Assembly (NCBI RefSeq): GCF_003071065.1
Contig: NZ_QCXX01000002.1
Coordinates: 744,001 to 808,000, forward strand
Direction: 5' to 3'
DNA: 64,000 bases
From: Sphingobacterium athyrii
Lineage (GTDB): Bacteria > Bacteroidota > Bacteroidia > Sphingobacteriales > Sphingobacteriaceae
Shown here: positions 43,790-52,586 of the stretch, piece by piece
Position numbering within the stretch: position 1 is the stretch's first letter
Layout: every line of letters begins with the position of its first letter
The notes under the pieces: generated by a model
What the model was told of the DNA's origin: nothing
Databases searched by the model: none
What the model saw: only the letters and a program-made list of their open reading frames with translations
Made by a program: the position numbers and the translations under genes

Positions 43790-45955
43790 ATGCTATTGAA
43801 CACCCGCTATTTAAGACCTTTTTTAATTTTTACACTGATATTTACAATTTTTACAAGCACTGTACAGGCCCAATCCAGGGATACACTATTGCCAAAACAG
43901 CTCGACTCCGTTTTTATAAGATCACATTTCAGGGCGAAAGACAAATCGAGTTTCCAGTCTGCGCGAATAAATATTCGTGATTACGAAAACCCACAGGTAA
44001 CGGCCAGCGTGGGTACCAACCTGACCAAAAATAGGAATTACTTTACACAAACGTCGATGCTGTCGAATGCCACAGGTGTAACACCCAGTTGGGCCGGGGT
44101 GGCCCCTTACTTTACGATCCGCGGATTCCGGACGCGAAGTAATTTTAGAAATGGGCTGAATGCTTATCTGCAATACAGCGACGAAAATAGCAACATCCAG
44201 CAGCTGGATGTTATCAAAGGTCCGAGCGGCACCTTGTTTGGCGGCACCAACATGGCTTTTGGTGGACTGATCAATGTGCTCACTGCTATTCCCCTCGATA
44301 GTGCCTTTACAAATTTTTCTCTGGCTGCGGGTAACAATGCGCTCCATCGAACCAGTATCGAAGTAAACACGCCGCTAGATTCCGGTCATAAAGCACTGTT
44401 CCGGATGTTTGGTACGTATACGTCGAGAAGGAGTTTTCAGGATCAGGGTTTAAATAAAAACCTTTTCCTGGCACCAAGTTTCAGCTACCAGCTTACTCCG
44501 GATTTAAAAATTAGAATGGAGGCTGAATTCTTAAACCGGAACACTACAAATAGCCCCTTATTCACACCTGCTAATCCAAAAACGGCTGCCGGACCGGATA
44601 ATGTACAGTATTCAAGAGGGCTTGAGCTCGACTACCGAAAATCGTACACGGACAACAGCCTGTTGTGGAAGACCTCCTCACTGAATTTTTACGGAAAGAT
44701 AAGTTATGCGATTTCGTCGAACTGGCAGTCTGAAACGAACTTTGCAAGTACATATAGTACCTCAAATGGCGATTACCAAACAAACTTGTTGGTCAACAAT
44801 AATGCTGCTGTGGCTCGGAAGGTACTACGCTATGAAGCAGAAGACATGAGCAATAATCAGGTACAACAAAACTTTATCGGAAATTTTAAGGTAGGTAACT
44901 GGGACAATAAATTACTTGTCGGCCTTGACTATCACCGCTATAGTTATGCTGCAAATTATAGGAGTGCGGGCTATGTAGACACGGTATCAATTGCGGGGCA
45001 CTCGGCTGCAGCAAATTTATTTAATGCAGACCTTGTCCGGAATATCGTGCTATCCAAACAACCCAGCAACTCGGTCGCTCCACAAAATGCGTACTCGGCT
45101 TATGTTTCGGACGTCATCAAGCCCAACGATGCGTTGACAATCATGCTGAGTGCGCGTTACGATAGGCTGATCAACTTTGGAACACGGGATGTGCTGACGG
45201 CCATCACAACGGCTGACTATAAGCAATCTTCCATTACTCCTAAGATTGGACTGACCTATCAGCTTATTCCAAAGACCGTTACATTTTTCGGGAATTATAT
45301 GCGGGGATTCCAAAATATAGCACCAATGAGCAGCAATGGTATCTTATATAATTTTAAACCCCAATATGGAAGCCAGTGGGAATCGGGGATTAAAATCGCC
45401 GTACCCAATAACGTACTGGATCTCACCTTGAGCTACTATGATATCAGTGTAAGCAATACTGTGACTACGGATCCGAACGATGCCACAAAATACCTACAGC
45501 GGGGGAAGCAGTACAGCCGTGGCGTGGAGCTTGATGTACAGACCGAGCCTCTGCAAAATCTTTTTCTACATGCTGGTACAGCCTATAACAACAGTAAAAT
45601 AACGGTTGGCGATGCCGCCGTCCAAGGATTGAGGCCTGTGAATGCTGTTCCGAAATGGTCTGCGACCTGGTATGCTAGTTATGAAGTTTCGGTGGATAAG
45701 GTCAGTAAATGGAATATCGGTTTCGGGGGCAATTACGTGGGACAGGACCTAATAATCAACAGCAGAAATGCTGGAAGTTTTTATACGAATGCCTATACAC
45801 TTTGTAACGGTAATATAGGCTATACGTATCGACAGCTCCAATGTCGTTTTACAGCTGAAAACCTGTTTAACACCCACTATTATTACGGCGGAAGGGGCTT
45901 TATTACAGCAGGTAGCCTGCGGCAGTGTATCTTGTCGATGGGGCTGCATTTTTAA
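43790..45955 (+). CDS. TonB-dependent siderophore-type receptor
   Basis: 721 residues, the size of FecA/FhuA-like receptors without extra N-terminal domains. Signal peptide to about 27 (FTIFTSTVQAQ), plug of about 65-190 (TPSWAGVAPYFTIRGFRTRSNFRNG, IQQLDVIKGPSGTLFGGTNMAFGGLINV), then a barrel ending in LSMGLHF. QYSRGVELDVQTEP and the late RFTAENLFNTHYYYGG strand are typical of siderophore receptors. No STN domain, so no direct FecR signalling. It takes up an iron-chelate or similar ligand across the outer membrane. The preceding small Cys protein is the likely partner. Ends 92 bases before the hairpin terminator. Confidence 0.9.
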   Translation: MLLNTRYLRPFLIFTLIFTIFTSTVQAQSRDTLLPKQLDSVFIRSHFRAKDKSSFQSARINIRDYENPQVTASVGTNLTKNRNYFTQTSMLSNATGVTPSWAGVAPYFTIRGFRTRSNFRNGLNAYLQYSDENSNIQQLDVIKGPSGTLFGGTNMAFGGLINVLTAIPLDSAFTNFSLAAGNNALHRTSIEVNTPLDSGHKALFRMFGTYTSRRSFQDQGLNKNLFLAPSFSYQLTPDLKIRMEAEFLNRNTTNSPLFTPANPKTAAGPDNVQYSRGLELDYRKSYTDNSLLWKTSSLNFYGKISYAISSNWQSETNFASTYSTSNGDYQTNLLVNNNAAVARKVLRYEAEDMSNNQVQQNFIGNFKVGNWDNKLLVGLDYHRYSYAANYRSAGYVDTVSIAGHSAAANLFNADLVRNIVLSKQPSNSVAPQNAYSAYVSDVIKPNDALTIMLSARYDRLINFGTRDVLTAITTADYKQSSITPKIGLTYQLIPKTVTFFGNYMRGFQNIAPMSSNGILYNFKPQYGSQWESGIKIAVPNNVLDLTLSYYDISVSNTVTTDPNDATKYLQRGKQYSRGVELDVQTEPLQNLFLHAGTAYNNSKITVGDAAVQGLRPVNAVPKWSATWYASYEVSVDKVSKWNIGFGGNYVGQDLIINSRNAGSFYTNAYTLCNGNIGYTYRQLQCRFTAENLFNTHYYYGGRGFITAGSLRQCILSMGLHF

Positions 45956-45989
45956 TGGATTTGGGTGGTGATCGCTACCAGTAGATTGG

Positions 45990-46062
45990 CTGGTGGATTT
46001 GTGCAGCATATATACACTGTTAATATAGATGTGCTAATCCACCAGACCGATTAACATATCGG
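45990..46062. terminator. Terminator region between convergent receptor and SUMF1-like genes
   Basis: CTGGTGGATT (45990-45999) pairs with AATCCACCAG (46036-46045), and a second hairpin CCGAT-TAACAT-ATCGG (46047-46062) is followed by T-rich DNA, a plus-strand intrinsic terminator for the receptor. Confidence 0.7.
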
Positions 46063-46074
46063 CTAATTTTTATT

Positions 46075-46767
46075 TTATTTGTTCTTTGCAATTCTAAATC
46101 CGAGGTCGTCAATTTTAAATTTTAAGGGATGGCTCCGTCGGCGGGTCGTTGCCATCACGCTTCTTTCTAGGTCACAAAAACCGCCCCCACGGAAAATACG
46201 GTAAGAACAATATACTTCTGTATCGTATAGGTCTGAACACCATTCCCAAACGTTGCCCAACATATCATAAAGCCCCCAGGGATTTGGTGTTTTCTGTCCA
46301 ACGGCATGCGTTCTATTTTCTGAATTGTCCTTATACCAGGCGATCTGATCCAGTGCCCCATACCTAATTCCGGTTGTCCCGGCTTTACAAGCATATTCCC
46401 ATTCGGCCTCGGTGGGTAAACGAAAACCATCCGCTGATTTTTTAAAACCTATATTTCCGCTTTCATCCTGAATGATATAGCAAGGTGTTAAGCCGTTTTG
46501 AATCGAGAGTTTATTGCAGAAAATCACAGCTTCTTTAAATGAAACTGTTTCCACGGGAAGTGACTCCCCTTTGAAAGTGCTCGGGTTTTCATTGGTTATG
46601 TTGAAGTATAGATCCTGCGTTACCGGAAATTTTAAAAGAAAAAAGGGAGCTATTTCAACAGTCCATTTCTCTTTTGTCCGATCATCGCGTAAATCAATTC
46701 TTCCGCTCGGTATATCGACCATTTGTTCTAAAATCGTTGGACTCTTCCGTGTGCTGTCTGGATTCAT
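46075..46767 (-). CDS. SUMF1/formylglycine-generating-enzyme-like protein
   Basis: 230 residues filling a single FGE-sulfatase (C-type-lectin-like) domain: FRLPTEAEWEYACKAGT, NPWGLYDMLGNVWEWC and FRGGGFCD...TRRR...LGFRIA. The end region of true FGEs has two active-site Cys flanking the conserved Arg segment; here only one Cys (GGGFCD) is seen in that place, so sulfatase activation is unlikely. Many such proteins are binding or signalling modules. There is no signal peptide, so it may be cytoplasmic. No partner sulfatase lies nearby. The near-match TACCTTAG box is 6 bases upstream. Confidence 0.85.
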   Translation of the reverse strand: MNPDSTRKSPTILEQMVDIPSGRIDLRDDRTKEKWTVEIAPFFLLKFPVTQDLYFNITNENPSTFKGESLPVETVSFKEAVIFCNKLSIQNGLTPCYIIQDESGNIGFKKSADGFRLPTEAEWEYACKAGTTGIRYGALDQIAWYKDNSENRTHAVGQKTPNPWGLYDMLGNVWEWCSDLYDTEVYCSYRIFRGGGFCDLERSVMATTRRRSHPLKFKIDDLGFRIAKNK

Positions 46768-46923
46768 TGGGCTAAGGTAATTTAGTTTTTATTTCTTCCG
46801 TGGATGAAGATACTTAAACTTTTGTTAGCGCCCAGCTTTCCTTCGATATAGACTAGTGTGACCGCCCAATATTTTAATTGCTATGCATCTGATAATATCG
46901 CTCCAGATAGAGATAAATCGTGG

Positions 46924-47640
46924 TTAATGAAAAATGAAATCGATACCCGAACCAATTGCAAATACCGACAGCATAAATGTGATAAAGCCCAACATGTAAG
47001 CGAAGAATGCTTTTAAATAATTTGACAGCTTCGTAGGATCAAAGAACTGTCCAACGGACCAAACGCCGTACAACAGCGCCAAGATACTGGCATAGGTCAT
47101 TACGCTTTGATGAGCGATACCTTCAACCAGTGCAAATAGGGCATAGATCAACATGCTCATTCCTAAAACGAAACATAAGAGAATAATGATCTCAAAGAGA
47201 TTAAACCCATATTTTTTGAAAAAGAGTTTTGTCCACAGGGCAATAAATATCCCGATGATAATGTTGGCATAGCCATAGTGACCTTGAATCCAAAGGAACA
47301 TCTTACTCGTCGTGGAATGTTGGGATTCATAATAACTGATATATTTATCTTCAATATGAAAAAAGTGGCTTAAAATTGAATAAATAAGTGAAGTAACAAT
47401 AATAAAAATAATAGGCTTGACCAGACGGCTTCGATTTTCGGAGATGTAGTGCCGTACATTTTTTCCTGGCGTGGTAATGAGCTCGCGAATCGTGTACAAA
47501 ATACCACGCTCAAAGTGGAGCACATGTTCTATTTCATGGGCAATATAATGGGCGTCGATTCTTTTAAGCACCGCTGGATGGCCACAATTGGGACAGAAAT
47601 TAGAATTGATCGCAATTTTACAGTTTTTGCAAGTTGTCAT
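46924..47640 (-). CDS. DUF3667-type membrane protein with N-terminal zinc ribbon
   Basis: 238 residues from ATG 47640 (MTTC), chosen over a TTG two codons upstream. Four Cys in CKNCKIAINSNFCPNCGH form a zinc ribbon, then IAHEIEHVLHFERGILYTIRELITTPGK, the usual DUF3667 segment, and about four to five transmembrane helices from 75 on. Function unknown. It is monocistronic on the minus strand and divergent from the PAS-LuxR gene. Confidence 0.85.
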   Translation of the reverse strand: MTTCKNCKIAINSNFCPNCGHPAVLKRIDAHYIAHEIEHVLHFERGILYTIRELITTPGKNVRHYISENRSRLVKPIIFIIVTSLIYSILSHFFHIEDKYISYYESQHSTTSKMFLWIQGHYGYANIIIGIFIALWTKLFFKKYGFNLFEIIILLCFVLGMSMLIYALFALVEGIAHQSVMTYASILALLYGVWSVGQFFDPTKLSNYLKAFFAYMLGFITFMLSVFAIGSGIDFIFH

Positions 47641-47769
47641 TTTCAAGGAGTTCTATAGGTAATTCAAGGTTGTCAATCCATGGCGTTCGCTGCCCACATT
47701 ATTGGTGGTTTTTTGCTTCTTATCGATTGCCAATTTGCTCAAAAATAGAAGAGTTTTTGCGAATAAAAG

Positions 47770-47785
47770 CTACACCTAAGTGTAG
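47770..47785. promoter_or_regulatory. Short dyad upstream of the PAS-LuxR gene
   Basis: CTACAC-CTAA-GTGTAG, a 6-bp perfect inverted repeat with a 4-base spacer, 33 bases before the start at 47818 and just ahead of a near-match -7 box (TAATTTCG). It could be an operator for autoregulation. Confidence 0.3.
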
Positions 47786-47817
47786 TTTTGTTTAATTTCG
47801 AAGCATAGAATTTGAAC

Positions 47818-48573
47818 ATGGATTTCAAAGATTTATTTTCATCCCAAAATGTGGTCACAAACCTGTCGACAACAGATCTCGAGCAGGCTAATAATTACAT
47901 CGAACTTGTGAAAGCCTTCGCGCGTATTACTTATCAAAGTATATACATTATCGATTATCAGCGCAAGGCTTTCGAATTTGTCTCTGACAATCCCTTATTT
48001 TTAGCCGGGTTAACATCAAAACAGGTTAGAGAAATGGGGTATAGCTTTTACCAAAAATATGTTCCCGAGGCAGATTTTCAAATGCTTATCCAGATCAACA
48101 ATGCAGGCTTTGATTTTTATCAAAAAATCCCCTTGAAGGAGCGCAAACTATATGTAATATCTTATGATTTTCAAATACAGGACGCGAATAAAAAGTACAT
48201 TTTGATCAACCATAAGTTGACGCCGTGTTTTCTGACTGAAGACGGAAAGATATGGAAGGCCATTTGTATCGTATCGTTGTCTTCAAACGTATCCTCAGGA
48301 AATGTAACCATCGAAAAGCTTCATGCTGATCAGCTCTGGGAACTTGACCTGCAGACTGATCGATGGAGTGCCCGAAGAAAAGTTAACCTCAGCGAACGTG
48401 AAATTGAAATATTACGCTATTATCACCGAGGGCTGACCATTCACGAGACTTCTGAGAAAATATTCGTTTCAATAGACACGGTGAAGTTTCATCGCCGAAA
48501 ATTATTTGAAAAATTGGGCGTAAGTAATATGAATGAAGCTTTGCACTTTGCGTTAAATAATAGACTATTATAG
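47818..48573 (+). CDS. PAS-domain LuxR-type transcriptional regulator
   Basis: 251 residues from ATG 47818, chosen over a TTG two codons earlier. Residues about 30-150 look like a PAS fold (QSIYIIDYQRKAFEFVSDNP, FYQKYVPEADFQML). The C-terminal LuxR helix-turn-helix is typical: LSEREIEILRYYHRGLTIHE, FVSIDTVKFHRRKLFEKLGV. No response-regulator receiver and no LuxI-type synthase nearby, so it likely senses an internal or metabolic signal. It is divergent from the DUF3667 gene, and 36 bases upstream of the Crp/Fnr gene on the same strand. Confidence 0.88.
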   Translation: MDFKDLFSSQNVVTNLSTTDLEQANNYIELVKAFARITYQSIYIIDYQRKAFEFVSDNPLFLAGLTSKQVREMGYSFYQKYVPEADFQMLIQINNAGFDFYQKIPLKERKLYVISYDFQIQDANKKYILINHKLTPCFLTEDGKIWKAICIVSLSSNVSSGNVTIEKLHADQLWELDLQTDRWSARRKVNLSEREIEILRYYHRGLTIHETSEKIFVSIDTVKFHRRKLFEKLGVSNMNEALHFALNNRLL

Positions 48574-48609
48574 TGTTAGATCGTTTTAGAATTGTTATAT
48601 TAAATTTAA

Positions 48610-49191
48610 ATGAAAATTCCAAGTCCAGAAAATATCAAGCAGATCTTTGACGCTTATTATCCCGTCCACATCAAATTTTGGATTGAATTTTCTAAAGTAG
48701 TAGAGTGCCGGACCTTTGGAAAAAATGAAACCATCAAAAAATACAATAAGACCGAAAGGTTCATCAATATTTTGGTTTCGGGTTCTGTCGGTCATTTTGT
48801 GCCTTATCAGGACAAAGATATTTGCATCAATTTGTATTATGAAAACCAGGTATTTAGCGATTATCTTTCTTTTTTATCTCAAAAACCTACGGTCATCAAA
48901 ACCGAGTGCATAGAGGATGTGGAGCTTTGGTCGGTAAGTTATAAGAATCTGCAAAGCCTATACGACAAATCTGACCGCTCGCTTCTCATTGGCAAAGCTA
49001 TTTCGGATATTATGTTTACAGCTAAACAGTCAGAACAAATAAATCTCCTTACACTGTCGCCTACCGAAAGATATCGGAAATTAATAAACGAACGACCGAA
49101 GATTTTTCAACGCACCCCACTCAAAATTATCGCATCCTATCTGGGTATTGCCCCGGAGAGCCTGAGTAGAATAAGAAAGAAGATTTCTTAA
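48610..49191 (+). CDS. Crp/Fnr-family transcriptional regulator
   Basis: 193 residues, typical of the short Bacteroidota branch. The cyclic-nucleotide-binding-like domain spans about 20-120 (FGKNETIKKYNKTERFINILVSG, QVFSDYLSFLSQKP). The C-terminal winged helix ends with TPLKIIASYLGIAPESLSRIR, the recognition helix region. The canonical cAMP-binding RxS pocket is not evident, so another or no ligand is likely. It lies 36 bases after the LuxR-type gene. Confidence 0.9.
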   Translation: MKIPSPENIKQIFDAYYPVHIKFWIEFSKVVECRTFGKNETIKKYNKTERFINILVSGSVGHFVPYQDKDICINLYYENQVFSDYLSFLSQKPTVIKTECIEDVELWSVSYKNLQSLYDKSDRSLLIGKAISDIMFTAKQSEQINLLTLSPTERYRKLINERPKIFQRTPLKIIASYLGIAPESLSRIRKKIS

Positions 49192-49223
49192 CTTTCGTCA
49201 AGTGTTTTTGGCTTTATTGCAAT

Positions 49224-49231
49224 TATTTTTG
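49224..49231 (+). promoter_or_regulatory. -7 promoter box of the CPBP protease gene
   Basis: TATTTTTG, exact TAnnTTTG, 28 bases before ATG 49260. It overlaps a perfect 8-bp hairpin (ATTTTTGC/GCAAAAAT, 49225-49245), which could be an operator or just sit in the leader. Confidence 0.5.
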
Positions 49232-49259
49232 CGCATTGCAAAAATGCGAAACACATATT

Positions 49260-49943
49260 ATGAAAAGAAAAATCAACTTTGGGGCCATTGTCACTTATTA
49301 CATTATCGCGATAGTCTGCCGCTATTTCACCAACAAAACAGAATTGCTAAGCAGTTTCGAAAGCCCATATCTAAAATCTATCCTTACCGGAGTTGGCCCC
49401 GCTATTGGTGCTACCGCAGTATTTCTAATATTCAATATTAAACCGGTGCTGTCGCTCAAGGGTAATTATAAAAATATGCTGATCCCAATTACTCTTTATT
49501 GGGTATTTCCCATTGCTTTAATTAGTATGGTGTCATACGTTACACTTGGTAAAATACCCTATTTAGCAGTATCTTCAGTTTTGATCTACGGCTTGTTGGA
49601 AGAAATAGGTTGGCGTGGTTTTCTCTATCAGGAATTTAAAGCGTTGAAACCATTATATAATATACTTTTATTGTCTGTGCTATGGTTTTTATGGCATCTG
49701 AATTTTGATTTCACGCCTATACAAATATCCTTTTTTGTGATTTTGGTATTGGGAAGCTGGGGGATAGGTAAGGTCGCCGACAGCACGGGTTCCCTTATCG
49801 CTGTCAGTGCATTTCATTCTCTTAATAATTTCTTCCCAAACATGAATACCAAAAGTGGTCCAATTTTGGGCATCTTGCTTGCGGTATGGGCAGTCAGCTT
49901 GCTCATTCGCAAAAGGATGAGGATCAAGGCAGCAAATTGTTGA
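49260..49943 (+). CDS. CPBP-family intramembrane glutamic protease
   Basis: 227 residues from ATG 49260; a TTG frame 8 codons earlier starts near the promoter box and is rejected. Six or so hydrophobic segments. The ABI/CPBP motifs are present: EEIGWRG (paired Glu), FLWHLNFD (His) and HSLNNFF (His/Asn). Members process membrane proteins or prenylated substrates, or modify peptide export; no peptide or bacteriocin gene is seen beside it. It is monocistronic, with 197 bases before the HicB-like gene. Confidence 0.88.
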   Translation: MKRKINFGAIVTYYIIAIVCRYFTNKTELLSSFESPYLKSILTGVGPAIGATAVFLIFNIKPVLSLKGNYKNMLIPITLYWVFPIALISMVSYVTLGKIPYLAVSSVLIYGLLEEIGWRGFLYQEFKALKPLYNILLLSVLWFLWHLNFDFTPIQISFFVILVLGSWGIGKVADSTGSLIAVSAFHSLNNFFPNMNTKSGPILGILLAVWAVSLLIRKRMRIKAANC

Positions 49944-50140
49944 AAATTTATCCTGCTAAGTTTAAATAGGATAGGGTCTGACGTCCTAAAAAGATTGAAA
50001 TCTGGTCTTGAACAAGAGGGGGATAAACCAATTTATTTACTATTTTTCGACAAAATTAGTAGAAAGGCTACTTTGCTTTCTGGGGAAATAGTTAAAAATA
50101 GCGTTTTCCGCAGTGGGGTTGCCAAACATAAAAAAGGGAT

Positions 50141-50377
50141 ATGAACCAACTTGAAATTAGAATCGAAAAGCACAATGAAGGCTTTTGGGCCAAAACAGTA
50201 AACTGTCCGGTTGTATTAACCTCTTATGGGGATACGATTGAAGGCTGCAAACAAAACTTTTTGGATTGTATCGAAATGACCCGGGAGCTTGATGAGATGA
50301 ATCGTTTTCCTTATAAAGAGGGTGAATATGAACTTGTTTATAGCATCGAAAACGAAACAGCGCCGGCCTTATTGTAG
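50141..50377 (+). CDS. HicB-like domain protein, no HicA partner
   Basis: 78 residues. The pattern (LEIRIEKHNEGFWAKTVNCPVVLT, GDTIEGCKQNFLDCIEMTRE) is that of the HicB antitoxin partial RNase-H fold (usual E-x-GF-x-A-x-xP-xLPG core, here degenerate). There is no HicA-like ORF in the 200 bases on either side and no DNA-binding domain. It is probably an orphan or regulatory variant. Confidence 0.65.
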   Translation: MNQLEIRIEKHNEGFWAKTVNCPVVLTSYGDTIEGCKQNFLDCIEMTRELDEMNRFPYKEGEYELVYSIENETAPALL

Positions 50378-50639
50378 TGATTCCAATGCCAGCTATAGTT
50401 GTGTTTGAGCCAAGAATATTTTGGCTTTTTGCGTTTATATACTATTAGGGTTCCCAGTCGGATTGACTGAGCCGATCGGATCGTAAGCTTTATCCTTGTT
50501 CACTGTCATACCGGGATCCATTTTTGCCATTCTTGCAGATTGAAAGATAGTAAGGTCTTTTCCGCTAAAATAGTATGAATATAGTTTTAAATTACTATAT
50601 TAACCACCGAAAGTAATCGATTTTAACCAGTTCAGTTTC

Positions 50640-51176
50640 ATGCCGTCGAACCTCATGGAAAATAAGATAAAAGCACTATTTGAGCAGAATTATTACGGGC
50701 TTGTTGAGCTTTCGTGTCGTTTGGTGGGGAGTAATGAGACTGGAGAAGATATTGTACAGGATGTGTTTGTTAAATTGCTGGACAACGATACTGTCCTCCC
50801 AAAAGATACCCAATCTGCCAAATCCTATATTTATGCGATGGTCAAGAATGCTTCGATAAGTCATCTCCGAAAAGTAAAGGTAATCCACAATTATCGTCAG
50901 GTCAATCCAGCTACTGAAATATCCGACGAGGATCTATTAGAAAATATCATTTATGCTGAAGCCATTAACCAGCTCTATGCTTCAATCCGTAACCTCCCCG
51001 AAGCAAGTCAGAATATTTTTAAAATGGCTTACATAGAAGAGAAATCGAATTTGGAGGTTGCTGAAAGCTATGGAATTTCGATCAATACCGTCAAGACCCA
51101 AAAACGCAGGGCAATGGCAGCACTAAAAAAAGTACTGTTTCCGGTGTTGCGTTCCATCAAAATCCTATTTTTTTAA
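50640..51176 (+). CDS. ECF sigma factor, FecI type, of the SusCD locus
   Basis: 178 residues (ATG 50655, MENKIKALFEQNYYG, is an alternative start). Region 2: LFEQNYYGLVELSCRLVG, EDIVQDVFVKLL. Region 4: FKMAYIEEKSNLEVAESYGISINTVKTQKRR. It is followed by FecR after 108 bases and then SusC, so it should direct their transcription on substrate sensing. No exact -7 box of the housekeeping type lies upstream. Confidence 0.93.
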   Translation: MPSNLMENKIKALFEQNYYGLVELSCRLVGSNETGEDIVQDVFVKLLDNDTVLPKDTQSAKSYIYAMVKNASISHLRKVKVIHNYRQVNPATEISDEDLLENIIYAEAINQLYASIRNLPEASQNIFKMAYIEEKSNLEVAESYGISINTVKTQKRRAMAALKKVLFPVLRSIKILFF

Positions 51177-51284
51177 TTTTTTTTAATTTTCTTGTCATCC
51201 TTTCTTCCTGCTCGCGCGTCTTGTGAATAGATGACGTCTTTTTCCTGCGCCTATAACGGATACATGACCTCATATATTTAAATT

Positions 51285-52433
51285 ATGGAATCAAATTATT
51301 TAAGGGTAGCTCAATTAATGGAACGGTACCTCAGTGGAACAATCAGCGCTAAGGAACTGTTGGAGTTGCAGCAGTTTCAGAAATCATATCCACGGATAAA
51401 GATCTGGTTGGAGAATAAGGAGATCAAACAGGAGGAAATCCGCGAACTGCTCAATGCGTATATGCGCAACGATATTCAGCGTAAATGGGAATCGACCTTG
51501 GTCAAGGCGAGATCCTATCGTCAACAACAAAAGAAAAGAAGATGGTTGGTGGCAGCCTCTGTTGTCGCAGCCATCTGCCTTGGAGTCTGGGCCGTACCGT
51601 ATTTTTCGGGAGCTGAAAAAGCACCTATTGTTGCTCAAAAAAATAAAAATGTAGTCCCCGGAAAACAACAGGCCGTGTTGACCTTGTCAAATGGCGAGAC
51701 GATACACTTGGGCGGGAATGATAGTACGACAATCCACGAAGGTGGAAATCTGATGAAAATAGCGGATAATCAATTGGACTATGCAGCGACAGACAAAGAC
51801 GAGATGCACATCCATAAACTCAATGTACCTGTTGGCGGAACCTATCGTATTCAGTTGAATGATGGAACAGTTGTCTGGTTAAACGCTGATTCTGAAATAG
51901 AATATCCCTCTGTATTTACGGGCAGTGAACGACGCGTAGCGATTAAGGGTGAAGCTTTTTTTGACGTCGCAAAGGATCCTTCGAGACCATTTCGCGTAGA
52001 AGTGGGTGAATCTACTGTTGAGGCCGTGGGCACAGCTTTTAATATCAATACGCACCTCAAACAAGGTCAGATCAAGACAATACTGACCGAAGGAAAGATA
52101 AAAGTAAGTGTCGCAGACAAATCTGTATTGATAGACAAAGGGAACGCGACCTTGATCAACAATAGCCAAATCACTGTGGCAAAAGCGGATCCAGAAGAAG
52201 CCCTCGCCTGGAAGGAAGGCTATTTTTATTTTGGCGGAAAAGACCTCAGGAGTATCATGAATGAGATTACACGCTGGTATGATATTGATGTCGAATATAA
52301 ACATGCGGTCAGTGATGAAAAATATCAAGGGGGAATCAAACGAACCGAATCTATCCAGGCGGTATGTGCGGTACTGGAGGGGGTAACCGGTCTGGATATC
52401 CAGATCAACAATAGAACATTAGTGATAAAATAA
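51285..52433 (+). CDS. FecR-family anti-sigma factor of the SusCD locus
   Basis: 382 residues. Anti-sigma N-terminus, one transmembrane helix (about 86-103, VAASVVAAICLGVWAVPYF) and FecR signature GGTYRIQLNDGTVVWLNADS, EYPSVFTG, RRVAIKGEAFFDVA, then the C-terminal DUF4974-type part (MNEITRWYDIDVEYK). It is paired with the sigma gene upstream and with the STN domain of the SusC downstream. Confidence 0.95.
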   Translation: MESNYLRVAQLMERYLSGTISAKELLELQQFQKSYPRIKIWLENKEIKQEEIRELLNAYMRNDIQRKWESTLVKARSYRQQQKKRRWLVAASVVAAICLGVWAVPYFSGAEKAPIVAQKNKNVVPGKQQAVLTLSNGETIHLGGNDSTTIHEGGNLMKIADNQLDYAATDKDEMHIHKLNVPVGGTYRIQLNDGTVVWLNADSEIEYPSVFTGSERRVAIKGEAFFDVAKDPSRPFRVEVGESTVEAVGTAFNINTHLKQGQIKTILTEGKIKVSVADKSVLIDKGNATLINNSQITVAKADPEEALAWKEGYFYFGGKDLRSIMNEITRWYDIDVEYKHAVSDEKYQGGIKRTESIQAVCAVLEGVTGLDIQINNRTLVIK

Positions 52434-52490
52434 AAAGGAGGTCAATGATATAGCAATCAATATGTAACACAACACAAGAATCTTAAAAAA

Positions 52491-52516
52491 ACTGGAGGTA
52501 CGGGAATACCCCCAGT
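52491..52516 (+). promoter_or_regulatory. Hairpin in the FecR-SusC junction
   Basis: ACTGGAGGTA (52491-52500) pairs with TACCCCCAGT (52507-52516), one mismatch, 6-base loop, preceded by an A run. A further 8-bp pair ATAAGGTT (52523-52530)/AACCTTAT (52567-52574) frames the leader before the SusC start. It may be an attenuator or mark a separate promoter. Confidence 0.4.
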
Positions 52517-52586
52517 CAGCATATAAGGTTCTAAACGAACTATAGTACTAACACAATTACAAGTAAAACCTTATCTAATCAAATGT

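Noticed and set aside
47818..49191. Quorum-sensing pair (LuxR type plus Crp)
   Set aside because: No LuxI-type synthase and a PAS rather than an autoinducer domain.
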